Positions 1-12,600 of a stretch of 24,118 nucleotides of DNA are shown in pieces; position 1 is the stretch's first letter, and the number at the start of each line of letters is the position of its first letter. A program made the translations under genes and the position numbers. The notes below the pieces were generated by a model. The model saw only the letters and a program-made list of their open reading frames with translations. It did no database searches and was not told where the DNA came from. Source of the DNA: Apostichopus parvimensis (Eukaryota; Echinodermata; Holothuroidea; Aspidochirotida; Stichopodidae); contig KN888062.1 in the NCBI GenBank assembly GCA_000934455.1, forward strand, positions 23,834-47,951, written 5' to 3'.

Positions 1-490
1 ATGAAATATTGTGCCATATTACTCTAGTTATCAAAGACATGTTTCAAAATTCACAGTCCACCTTCAATCTGAAAGATTTTCCCCTGTCAACCCAATGATT
101 TTGGGATAGGGTGGTACACCCCTAAAATAGATCATGCTTTCCTGTACACTGATATGATGTATTTTAGAATTGAGCTTTAAACTGTGAGTAAAGCCTACCC
201 TACTAAAAGTAAGACGGCTTACAGCTCCATTGTAACGAAAGCATGAGAGGAGAAACTAGTTTAGCTTGGTCTAAGAACCAATTAAAATTCATAACCAGCA
301 GCTTGTTTAAGAAATTATGCATGTATACCTCATATTGCTGTTTCAAAATCCAGTTTGAAAATGACAAATTTGCTGGAATTGTGTCAGCAAAGATATTGAC
401 AATCAGGCAATAAGCTATAAATGTGAGTGAGAGATGCTAATTTTTTGGCAAAAAAAATAGAAAACACTGATTTTAAATCCAGCAACTTAC
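1..490 (-). other. Intron sequence after Ig10
   Basis: AT-rich intron. I looked for a ninth EGF exon (six-cysteine pattern with AG/GT borders) and found none; no repeat or transposon is visible. Confidence 0.6.
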
Positions 491-631
491 CTTTGATGTT
501 GATAAACAGAGATGCTCTGTTCGGGCCAGCCACACAGCTGTAGTTACCGGCATCAACAGATTGTACATTAAGGATTCGTAAGACAGACTGCAGAGCATTC
601 TGGGAAATTGAGTGTATATGCTGAGTTCCTC
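491..631 (-). CDS. Exon 28: Ig10 B half (last exon visible)
   Basis: 141 nt, phase 1-1, TGATAG acceptor and AAAG|GTAAGT donor. VQSVDAGNYSCVAGPNRAS is strand F-G; NYS overlaps the Cys. The good donor shows the gene continues below position 1. By the pattern the next exon would be an EGF, but it is outside the window. Confidence 0.92.
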
Positions 632-3600
632 CTATCAGTGAGAGACAAGCAATACACAAATTCAGAATAATTTACATCACTCTTTCTGTATTTAAAGCAA
701 GGCAAAGCAAGAGCCAAACACCGTTAAACCAGTCAAAGATCTTTACAAAAAGTAGTGTACAGCTAAGTCATTCATTTTGAGCAGACTTAGCAAACGTAGA
801 ATTAACTCTAGAAGTCAAATGTCAAGTTATGGAATATTTATGATAAATTGCTAACATTGGGGAATGTTTGTTTATTAAACACCACAAAGGCTAAGTCTTT
901 AGTCGTTAAGTATCTGGGAAGAGGATGTAGAGCAAAACAGGAGATCCCACTTTGATAGGTGCTAACAGGTATGCCTGTGCCCTACTTGACTGCCTTCCAC
1001 CCCCCGGCATCAATCCCCTCCATCTTACCGCAAACATAATGACAATGCATTCTTTACATTATGGTCAAGAGTTTAGTTATAAGGTTTTTCTACTAACACT
1101 TGATGTAGATCAGGGGTGGGCAACCTATTTGAATGAATGGGCCAGATTTTAGGAGTGAAAGATTGACAGGGCCCCACCTAACCAATGACCTGCTGTTGAT
1201 TTCAAACCTTTGATTCCGAGGACTTTCAAGCAATAGGTGTGTGTACTAATCTGTATTCACAAAAGCATAATGTCAATACAGTACAGTTGATAATTAATGG
1301 TGATAATGGGCCTACCTGACAGCATCATTAGTGCCGATAAATTCTAAGCAGCTAGCTCGTTTTTTTGTGATGTAAAATAGATTGATTTTTTTTTTTCTTG
1401 AGACATCTCACAGGCCGCAAAAAAATCACTGGGGTGCCGCATGTGGCCCGCGGGCCCTAGTTTGCCCACCCCTGATGTAGATGTAAGAGCAAGTGTCACC
1501 TAGCAACAAAAACGTTTTTGTCATATAACTGCCGTTGTACTGCAGTCATTCCGAACATACCTGCTCCAAGATTTCTGATGACATCTCCCGTTGGTCCGAT
1601 CCACTGAGGGTATTTACTGACGGCATACTGGGACACTTCACACACAAACTGGACTGTCTGTCCTACAGTGATGTTTCCATTAGGACTGCCTACGATTCGT
1701 ATCTCATAGGCAGGTTCTTGAACAGAGACGAAACAAAGTAAGGGTACATGTTAAAATGAGATCAAAAGGTATATCTTAAATGAATTCCGCTGTATAACGA
1801 ATGCTAAAACTATTGCATAAACAAAGAAAGATCTCCGAGTTTAATTGCAGGAACTTGAATAAGTGCCACACAGACATGGCTCTGTTTGACGAAGTTACCA
1901 CCACAGAAAGCGTGCCAACGATTCTTCTCTCATTACAAAACGCTTCTTCAAGCAAACTGGAGATCTTTCTTATTAAAAGTAAATCATGCCTGCCATTTAC
2001 CTTTGGGTACATAAGAATTTCTCTTATACCTGGGGCGATAGAAATTTCCAAGCATAACAACCACTTATCACAGAAATGCACCTGAGCACAAAGCCAGACA
2101 TTTGAGAATGTGATAAATGTTCTCTTTGGCTATCTTTACTTGCCAGGCCTGGAGAGGGGTGAGGGCAGGGTCGATGAACAACCTGAATCTCCTATAACTA
2201 CCCCTCTACCACAAAACTGCAAGCACCAATCCCATAGTTTCAAACAGCTACAGACTCTTGGCATATTAAACAAGTAGAATACTCTTGTTCAACCATGTTT
2301 TTGGATTGTGTGAGCATATTAAAGTTTACATTGCCGGTAGATAGTTACTGTGTGTTAACTATGGAAGCACCAGGTTTATATCCAGTGCATAGTTACTGTG
2401 TTAACTAGAGATACACCAGGAATTATCCAGTCCATCAGGAACTATCCTGCTGGATACCCGATGCATAATAACTGTGTGTTAACTAGGGAAGCACCGGGTA
2501 CTATCCAGTCCATCAGGACAATCCTGCTGAAAATTGAAATATTATCCAGTTCTGGATATAGCTAGATGTATGGAAAAGTTAGATTAGGTTTTGTTTTTTT
2601 TGCAAAATCTCACCAGAATTTTCAATTTAACAAGATCACAGGGAAATCACCTTGTAATACAGCTTTACAAAGTCTTTATTCATTTGTTGCAGCAGGCCGG
2701 TGAAAGTGTAAACTTACTTATTATATGGCAGTATGTTCCTACAAACATGGGACGACAGAAACACCTTCCGCTCATACAGGTTCCACCATTCTGGCAAGGC
2801 GGAGTACAGGGAATGTCTGCAATGTACAAAATAAAATACAATTAGTGTCTGCAATGTACAAAATAAAATACAAGGAGAGTCTGCTATGTACAAACTCAAA
2901 TACAAGAAATGTTTGCAATGTACATAATAAAATACAACAAATGTCTGCAATGTACAAAATAAAATATAAGGGGTGTCTGTAATGTACAAAATAAAAAAGG
3001 AGTGTCTGCAATGTACAAAATAAAATGCAAGGAGTGTCTGCAATCTACAATATAAAATACAAGGAGTGTCTGCAATGTACAAAATAAAATACAAGGGGTG
3101 TCTGTAATGTACAAAATAAAAAAGGAGTGTCTGCAATGTACAAAATAAAATACAAGGGGTGTCTGTAATGTACACAATAAAATTCAAGATATGTCTGCAT
3201 TGTACACAATAAAATAGAAAAAATGTCTGCAATGTACAAAGTAAAAGACAAGAAATGTCTGCAATGTACAAAATTAAATGCAAGGAGTGTCTGCAATGTA
3301 CACAAAAAATGCAAGGTGTGCCTGCAATGTACAAAATAAAATACAAGGAGTGTCTACAATGTACAAATTAAGGTACAAAGGAAACACTCAATAAAGATCA
3401 AAATAAAAACTCAAGTACACCTCCTTTATGGCGGTAATTTTCTTGGTTACTAACCAAGACCATTATTTTTCTTAACTCATATCCTCACAGGTAAGATATT
3501 ACAATTGAACAACCTGTACCATGACAAGCGAAATATTCCAAATGATTGCTTAGGAGGAAACATCAGGAACCAAACTACACAGTTTATTATAAGATAGAAT

Positions 3601-6600
3601 ATACAATCCTCTTTTAATTTCTGAATTAATAATGACATTTAAGCAAGACCTTTAATGTACTTTTATAACCACTCACCTCTTATGAAAAACATAAATGTTT
3701 GGTTATGTGAACCTGCAACACATGTATAGCTCCCTCTATCCTCTACTCTCAATCCTTGGAATATCAGCTGTGTAGAATACTGGCTAACCATCCTGGAATA
3801 GATGTGACCCATACCACCACCTGCATAAGAGAGAATGATGCACTTTATGACATAATAAGGTGTAATAAGGGGGGGTTGGGAAGAGGGGAGGGAGGGTGGA
3901 GTTCTATCTAATTTATTAATTTTTATTGGGTGGGATGAGTATCTGTTGAGTTTGTATGATGGCCAGAATCTCACTCAAGTACAAGACACATGTCAGTGAT
4001 GTGATGGACAATGTTGTCACTTTCAAAGAATATGGAATAAAAATAAGGCAAAAGCTATACTACCTTGTTCTGGTATAACAGCCCCTGAGGGTAACTTCCA
4101 CACTGGCGATCCGTAGTTGCTACCGACCGGTACCTCGCACAAGAAGGTCACATTGTTACCGACGGAGAATATATCGTTGTCGGGTGGATTTATGCGGATG
4201 TAGTAGGGAGGTACTACACAACAATAAAGGAGAGATTTGGTGGCATTGGCAAATCATTTCATGGAGTAAATTTTCAGGAAAAATAAAAGAAAATGCACTA
4301 ATTTATTAAAAAAATTGAATACTGCAACTCATCGGATGAAGGAAATAAAATTGTAAGTTATTTTTGTCAATCAGAATCCATTTTATTAGTCAGAATTATC
4401 AGTCAGGGCTTAGCCAATCAATGTAGGTTTACATTCAATGAACCACATCTCAAGTTAAAAACAAGATATTTTCCCTATCAGGGAAATATTTTCTGCCACG
4501 GGAACATTCCTTTCAAGTAAATTCCAGTGTATTGAATACGCTGCCCTCTATGGTTAGGGAGGGCATGATAGATTTCATAGTAACAACAAAAATCAATAAC
4601 CGATGCTGCATTAACAAATGAATACTGTTCATTAGCCTAACATCTGACAACTGAAGGTAATGTTTTTAAGAATATATTTTAGGCAAGCAAAGCACAATAA
4701 TATTTAACAAAACATTATTAAGACCACACCGATAAAGCTTAATATTTAGTACATCATTATCGAGAAAATATTAAGCACGTCTATGAGTTCTTACAAAGAC
4801 AACAGTTATTTCTTGACATAAATGTCAAGGTCCACATCTCTCTTTAATACATTGTAGCTAATATAATTATGTGAAATTCCCACAAATCATTTGTCATTTT
4901 CTAAAATTTTATGAAGCTTCAGATGAGCAATAACTAAGAAGTTGCCTAGTATTTGTTTTAAAGATGCAAGAATGTCCCTTGCCTCTAGAGAATATTCAAT
5001 TTATGTTTGACATCGAAACTAGTAGTGGATAGAAAAAACAGTGGTCATCAATAGAACTGTAACCTATTTTAATTTATAAGGAAGTAAAATCTCTTATTGA
5101 ACATTTGCTCAGGTGACATTACAGACCACGAGATGTGACCGACGACTCCCCATTGAGAATATATGTTTGTGAAGCACATCCTATGCTTAATCCTTGGGCT
5201 TCACAGATGCTAATCCACCCCACTGAGAAAATGTTTGTGAGGCACACCCTAAGCGTAATCCTCGGGATTCGCAAGTGCTAATCCACCCCACTGAGAAAAT
5301 ATGTTTGTGAAGCACACCCTAAGCTTAATCCTCAAGCTTCACAGGTGCTAATCCAAACTCAAAAAAAACTTTCTTTTTTTGCCTCAAAATCTGAAGGACA
5401 AACCATACTGCATCTTGGTTGTCATGGTCACAAGCTGATTTTGAATGAACTCTGTACATCAATTTGTAAGACAAAGCGATAAATCAAAACACTTTGACAG
5501 ACCCAGATATGTCAAAGCTAGGAAACATGGTGAATAACATAACAAACATGCATGGAACAGGGATGTATTAGTTAGAACCCTGGTATTCAATTTTTGTTTT
5601 TGCTAGTATACCCTGATTTTTAACTTCCTTGTAATGGCGACCCTCCAGAGGTGTATGTTGTGGCCTAGGGGAGGTATCTATGGGGATGAAGTATCCCTTT
5701 TCACTTTGAGAAAATGTTATATGATTGAGGGTTTCTAGTTGCAAAACGATGTATTCTTTTGCAACTTTGAAATACTTCTGTTACAGATTTTTTCCACTTT
5801 TTCGGTTGTCTCTGCAAATATCAACAAATTTTGTTTTTGACCCTTCAAAAATGTTTGTTGATCATTTGAAACAAAAATTGGGGTGACCCTCGAAAGGGTT
5901 GAGACTCTCACTTTGAATACCAGGGTGTTAATATGCAAGGACATACGTTCAACTTTCAAGACAGTATGACGATCAAAAACAAATTGAGATCGGACAGGAT
6001 AAGTCAAGACTGCTAAAGATATACAAGAATTAACAGAACTTCAACTTACCTGTTGCCTTTGTGTGATACCAATAACAACCTGATATATTTAATAATCATG
6101 GACTGTCTTTGCAGTTCAATAACTGAATGGAACTCCACTATTTCACTTTCAACTCACCAACTTGCACTAGGAGTTATAAAATTGGGCATACACCTCGCAT
6201 GTTTGCAAATGAGGTAGTCAAAACAAATTTCTTTATTATACAGGACACTACTTTCATGAAATATTTACTAATATCAAACCTACTGTCACAGCATCTGCTG
6301 TTACATTCACTCAATGTTTCTAATGCATACAGTACTGGTCCATCATAAGAACATGAGTCCCCTCGGCTCATGGGCTGCTCATTCCTGTCTCCCATCACAA
6401 ATTACTGCCTATTTAAATGCACCTGTAAAACGTCTTACCAAAGAATTCACACTGACGACCAGTGAAAAAGCTAACACACTGACATTGACCTCTGTAACAT
6501 ATACCCCCGTTTTCGCACCCAGGATGGCACGGTTGAACACCTGTGTGAGAGGAGACGAAGGAGAAATGCAAACAAAAATACATACACACGTGCACATGCA

Positions 6601-9600
6601 ACACGTACATGCCACCCGTGATTTGAAACACAACAATAAGATATTAAAAACAAACATTGAAATTATTATTATTATTATTATTATGAAACATTCCCAGAAG
6701 GCCTGCAACAAGCAACACTGACAATTTTCCTTTTTTTTTTCTTTTACCAATCACATGACGGTCAAGCCTGCCTATAGAAAAAACAGTTCTCCTCAATTCA
6801 CTCAAGCATTAATAATTGTTACTTGATAGCAAAAACCATCTGCCATTAGGACTCATCCTTGAGCGGACATAATTTATTGACCAGCCACCGTATGATTGTA
6901 AACACAAGTACTAAAGGCCAGCACTACTTTCCTGTGTGAATACAAATTTGGCTTGACCACTGAAATGGTACACTGTGTGTTTAATCATGAATTTGTGCAG
7001 AGGAGCGTTCAGTAAGGCTAGCATTACCAACTTGGGTAGATATTCAATCTCCCCTGTGTTTGACCTAAAACAGGGGACTTGTGTGGTATTTGCTATATAT
7101 AGGCAGGGAAGATCGTAATGCAGATGAGCAAAATCCCAATGGAAATCAGAAAAATATATGTGCATGCAAGAAACTCTGACGGTGCCTTTAAATATGGACG
7201 TTACTTGTGACAATACAGCAATCCAAGCTTTTCTTTTCCCCTTTTTGAAAAGCAAATAATACTTATTTTTTTCTCTTTTTCATTAAGAAGCTTTAATTTC
7301 TTTCTTTTGTTCTTAGGCATTTGTTTAATTAAAAAAAAACTTTCTTGAGAAATACAAAACTCAAGTTAGTATGCAACGCATTTACCCAAATAAATTTCAA
7401 CAGATTATTTATATATAACAGATTGAAGCAGTCTACTACCTTGAGTGGATTTGACCAAGCAGACTGTTTGAAAGATAAATTTAATGACAATAATACCAGC
7501 AGATGTACAGCAAAATCGTTTTCTAAACATATTTCCCCATTTTTTAATTTTTGTTCTTTCTTTCAGTAGTGCTGAGCATACTGTAATATTTGAAATTGAA
7601 GTACAAAAATACAATATTAAATTACTAAACAACTGCAAAACTGTATTGTGGCAGAAAAGTGGCAGAACAATCAAAAAATGTATTTACTTCTTTTAATCTC
7701 AAAAAAATATTGAAATGTGAAACACCAAGTCTGAAATCCCAACCACACGAAGAGGTGATAAACAATGTAAAATGGAATGAAAAATGGTGGTTTTCCCATG
7801 ATACCCAAATGTGAAAATAGGATATGTGACATTCAACACAACAAAATACAGCTAGGCTATGAAAAATCTACAAGAGAGTGAAAATGGTATCCATAGAAAC
7901 ATGCACTAGAACATAGAGATAATTCACATGTAAATCCACAACAAGGGAAGAAACCTGCCTTTTTTTCTTTCTTTTTTTCGTGTGTGTTTACCGCATAAAC
8001 GGTTGCTTTTGCCTACGAGGTAGTAAACAACAAATATTCTGTACTTTTGATGACAAAAAGTTTGCAACCAAGAAATGACAGAAGTTTTGTGTTTGATTAA
8101 TCTTTATTAATCTACTTAATTTCTACAAACTCTGGGTTTCTTCCCTTGTTTTCCCCCACAAATATGAACACTGAAGAAACATGAGGAATTACAACACTGC
8201 TGCTCTTAGGTGACATTACATCCATAGATACATGAATAGTAATGCATTGCTGGGTGATTTAAATCCAACCCGACCCAAGGGGGAACACGACGCCATGCGG
8301 TGATACAATGAAACAGACTGATTTAGAGTTCAACAGAAACTCATAATCTCTCATATCAAACCTGTAAGTTGTATTGTAAAGGTAGTTCTCATATCAAACC
8401 TGTAAGTTGTATAGTGAAGGTGGTTGTAAAGGTTCCTCTGTAGCAGGTATAGGTGCCAGCATCTGCTCCCATTATATTCGTAATAACAAGGGTGGTAGAA
8501 CTAGGTGACGAATTCATGGTGTAAATACGTCGACTCGCATCTGAAGGAAACGACAGTAAAATCACGTCAGACAACTTTGCGACTTCATCATCATTTTAGA
8601 TTGACAAGAGATACACAGAACACTCATTGAAATAAGCAGTTTGCTATCGTGGAAACAAGAAACACAAAGTCAAATTTAAGAATGCCTGTGATGTTGCTTT
8701 TTTTCTTAAATGTACAGTCCATATTGGATTTTCATGTGAGAGAAATATCACGTAACAATAATTGTTATTATTCATCCAGACAACCTACCAGGTCTGATGG
8801 GTTGTCCATTGGGTCCTCTCCACATCGGATTGGTCAGACCGGTGGAACCGGCTAATTCGCAAGTGAAGGACAAATCTTGACCGATGGCGATCGACTGCTG
8901 TGGAGGCTGCAGGATACGTATCTCAAATGCTGCGATGAAGTCAAATGACATGTCAAGGTAAGGCTATCTTATGAATATCTCATCCTCATAGTTATTCATA
9001 ATTGGAGGAGATGTACAATAATATTAATGCACTGAAAAATATCAAGACTGCATGTATTTCTTCTTTTTTCTTGCTATTCTTACTTACTTGCAATATGGCA
9101 CCTGGCTCCAATGTATCCACTTCTGCACTGACAAACTCCCTGCAAGCAGCTACCTCCATTTAAACAGCCACCCGGACAAAAATCGTTGACTGAAGAGTAA
9201 GAGATAGCAACAGAATGGAGACCAATATTCCCAGATGTTTGACTTTAGCAAGATCACAGAGGAATATATTTTGGAAAGCTTTCTTGAAACTTTTAATACC
9301 CATACAGACTATATCTCAACACGGTACCAGTATTGAAAAGATGAGTTATTATATAGTGTTAATACAGTATCTTCCCCAAGGAACTTTCACCCCTTCACAC
9401 AAGCCATGGTTCTAACATTGTTTTCATATCCATGCGACGGAAACATTTATAATCTTAAAAGTGGTGGAGCGAAATGAAACTCTACCGAGAAAGTATTCTT
9501 AACTTAATTAAGTGCCCTTCTCCTTTCTCCATAAACATGATGTAACATTTACACATACCTACTACAGTGATTCTTAAATGTGTCCTGAGAGGTCCGACCA

Positions 9601-12600
9601 CGCATGTGTAATCTCCAGAGTCTGCATCTGTAGGATTCCTGATGGTGAGTTGGGTGGACCTGTCACTGAGAGGCAGAACAAACTTACGCTGGTATTGAGC
9701 GGCTGAAAAGAAGGAGAAAAAAGGAGATCCAAATGTGAGAAATATGCCGGTCAAACATGAAATATTTGTATTGAAATAGAAAAAATAGTTCCAATAAAAA
9801 AAAAAGATTTTTTTTTTTTGGTGAAGTTATTAGAGTGAAGGTTTGATATAACCTGCTGTTCTGCTACAATCATTACACAGAGTTTCAAAGAAACTAGTGT
9901 TAGGCTTCTTGAGCCTAGTTGGAATGCACTACACTAAATAACTGATAGAAATAATAAAGAGGGTTGTAACATCTGAATTAGCAAAGTAATACAATTAAAA
10001 CTGGTTCAACAAGCAGCTGGCTATGTTTGATAGGAAATGTCTATTAAGAATAAAGTAATACAAAAAAAATTATGTTATTTAGAAAGTTGCACAATTTCTT
10101 ATAATAGATATTGTCAATAACCCACTGGTCACTGGGTGTTTCTGAGTTTTCCTTTTATTAAAAAAACAGCAAATCTTGGTTTACTTTTGAGATTGGAAGG
10201 TTAATGTATTGCTCCTCACATACCATACAGGATTAAGGAAGCTGCTAAAATGAGCAACCTTACAGATGTACTGGTTGAATGGATGTACTTACGAGATCGG
10301 TAGGTTGGGATTAAGGTATTGTTCCCCATATACCATACAGGATTAAGAAAGCTGCTATCATGAGCAACCTCACATATGTACTGGATGAAGGGATTATCCT
10401 CATCAGGGATGGGCTGGATTGGTATAATGGTCACATCCATGTCATCAGGTACTGATGGAGGAGGAATAAAAAGGGAACCAAAGAAAAATTACAATATCCT
10501 GAAGAGACGTTAGATTGGATTAGATTACTCCAACTCATCCAAACAAAGTAGAAATCCTTCTGTAAATGTCTGTGATGTTGATAAAATTCTATTTCAATGT
10601 TCTTTGTGCATAGGATACATAGCACCAGGTAACACAAATGTTGAGAAAAAATATTACACGGCAGCCACTTGTTATCAAACATGTTGTGCTGTTTACAATT
10701 GTCATCTTCAATGGCACTTAGGCATTTAAATAAATATGATGCCCACTAGGTTATTACCCAATCAAACCTGAGTCAATGTAGCATAAATATTTGCCCATAA
10801 GTCACAATATGTTGAGTCAGTGGCCTCGCTTGGTGATCAGTTCTTCTTGACTTCTTGGATGGCTGGTGAAATTAATTGGTATCAGCACAGGGTTCTAAAT
10901 GTTTCCAATTCATCTATCTTTCTGGAAGTTTCTACCACCACAATTATTCCAAAAATTTAAAAGTGTTCAGTTACATGTTTGAATGAGGTAAGATGCTGTG
11001 GAATTGGGCTTGGTGTACTAGCATGACTGACCAATATTCCAACTTCTAGAAGATTCTGTGACAATTATGAAGATCACTGAGATATGTGGCATGGGGAATA
11101 AAATACCCAAATTAGAAACATCTGTGTACATTGAGTCTTGTTTTTTTCCTATACATGAATGATGGTATTGCAAGCAAAGTTCAAATTACAGCAACATAAG
11201 AAGAAATAGAGAGATTAAACTCACGCTGGAATTGGCATTGGGGTCCAACGAATCCACGAATGCAGTGACATCTCCCATCAAAACAAGAGCCACCGTTTAT
11301 ACAAGGCTGGGCACAGACTGAATTCTGGACTGGAGGAGGACAAAAAATCACAGAGACAATGCACCAGTCATAACATGAAGCCAAAGATATGTCAAAGAAA
11401 AACCACCTATCTTTTATACTATATTTACTTCATATAATAATATAGTACTTGATAAATAAATCCACATTTAGATGGGGTTTGCTGTTAAGTACTATGTGGA
11501 CAACACATCTCAGAAACAGTACGTGGTCGAAGAATGAACTATTAACTAACCGTTGACATGATGTAAGATTCTACTCTCATCCATTTGAAAATATAATTTG
11601 TTGATGACAGTTTTTCAGTTTCATTCATGTCAATGGAGAGACAAATTAACATCGCTAGGTTGCTTTATATGAAATCACTGTCATGTTACATCATTTAGCA
11701 GAGGAATGTGAGAATAGGGGAGGGGGAGGAGAATGCGAGGTAATGGGGCAATGGGGCTATGATTTAACGGGAGAATTGAGGAAAGGGAGATGGAAAGGGA
11801 AGGAAACTGTGGTAATGGGGATATGGACGTAATGGGGAAATGAGGGGTGGGTGGAGAATGAGGGAATGGGCATATGGACGCAATGGGATAACCAGGGAAT
11901 GGGGAGGGGGAAGGATGGAGAATGTGGTAATGGGGAGATGGACAATATGGGGAAAATCAGGAAATGAGGGTGGGTGGAGAATGAGGGAATGTGGATATGG
12001 AAGTAATGGGATTAAGAGGGAATGGGTGAGGGTGGAGAATGAGGCAAAAGGGATATGGATATAATGGGATAAACAGGGAATAAGGGTGGGGTGGTGGCAA
12101 TGAGAGAATGGGGCTATGATGTAATGGGAGAATTGAGGGAAGGGAGAATGGGAAGGGGAGGAGAAAGAGGTACTGGGGGGTTGGGGATATGGTCGCACTG
12201 TGAGAATCAGGGAATGGGGGAAGTGGAGAGAAGAATGAGGGAATGGGGAGATGAGGCTATGATGTAATGGGAGAATCGAGGATAGGGAGAATTGGAGAGG
12301 GAGGAAAATGAAGAAATGGGAGAATGGGGGTAATGGAGAATCAAAGAATAGGGGACTGGAAGAATAAAGGAACTGGTTATGGAGACAAGAGAACACTGGC
12401 TTATTGCATAGTGTCATTTTCCTCACTTCTGGTATTAACATGACAAAAGTTTATTACATTTCATATGACTACCCACCATCCCACTCCCCCACCCCCTGCC
12501 CCACAGTCACCCGAGAAGTGTACATTCATGATTGCATCTATACTACACTTCAGTATTAATACTCACTGTCTGCTTCTACATTCAATGTGCCAACAACAGT

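Noticed and set aside
2714..3346. A 210-codon open frame on the minus strand across the EGF8 minisatellite
   Set aside because: It is the 32 bp unit read in rotating frames (repeats of FVHCRHSLYFILYIADTP type) and enters the EGF8 exon in the wrong frame.
2820..3370. Many AATAAA poly(A) signals on the plus strand
   Set aside because: They are part of the minisatellite unit and on the strand opposite to the gene; no plus-strand gene ends here.
4465..4496. Near-palindrome around TTTCCCTATCAGGGAAA as an element end
   Set aside because: Isolated, imperfect beyond 7 bp, no partner nearby.
6314..6721. A 135-codon plus-strand open frame
   Set aside because: It overlaps the EGF7 exon antisense and runs through the ATT microsatellite; no domain or codon-like pattern.
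9800..9822. A10 next to T13 as a possible transposon end or terminator
   Set aside because: A simple homopolymer palindrome without flanking duplication.
11764..12441. A 225-codon minus-strand open frame rich in His, Pro and Ser
   Set aside because: It is a by-product of the G/A-rich array, which lacks the bases needed for stop codons in that frame; no splice sites or domains.
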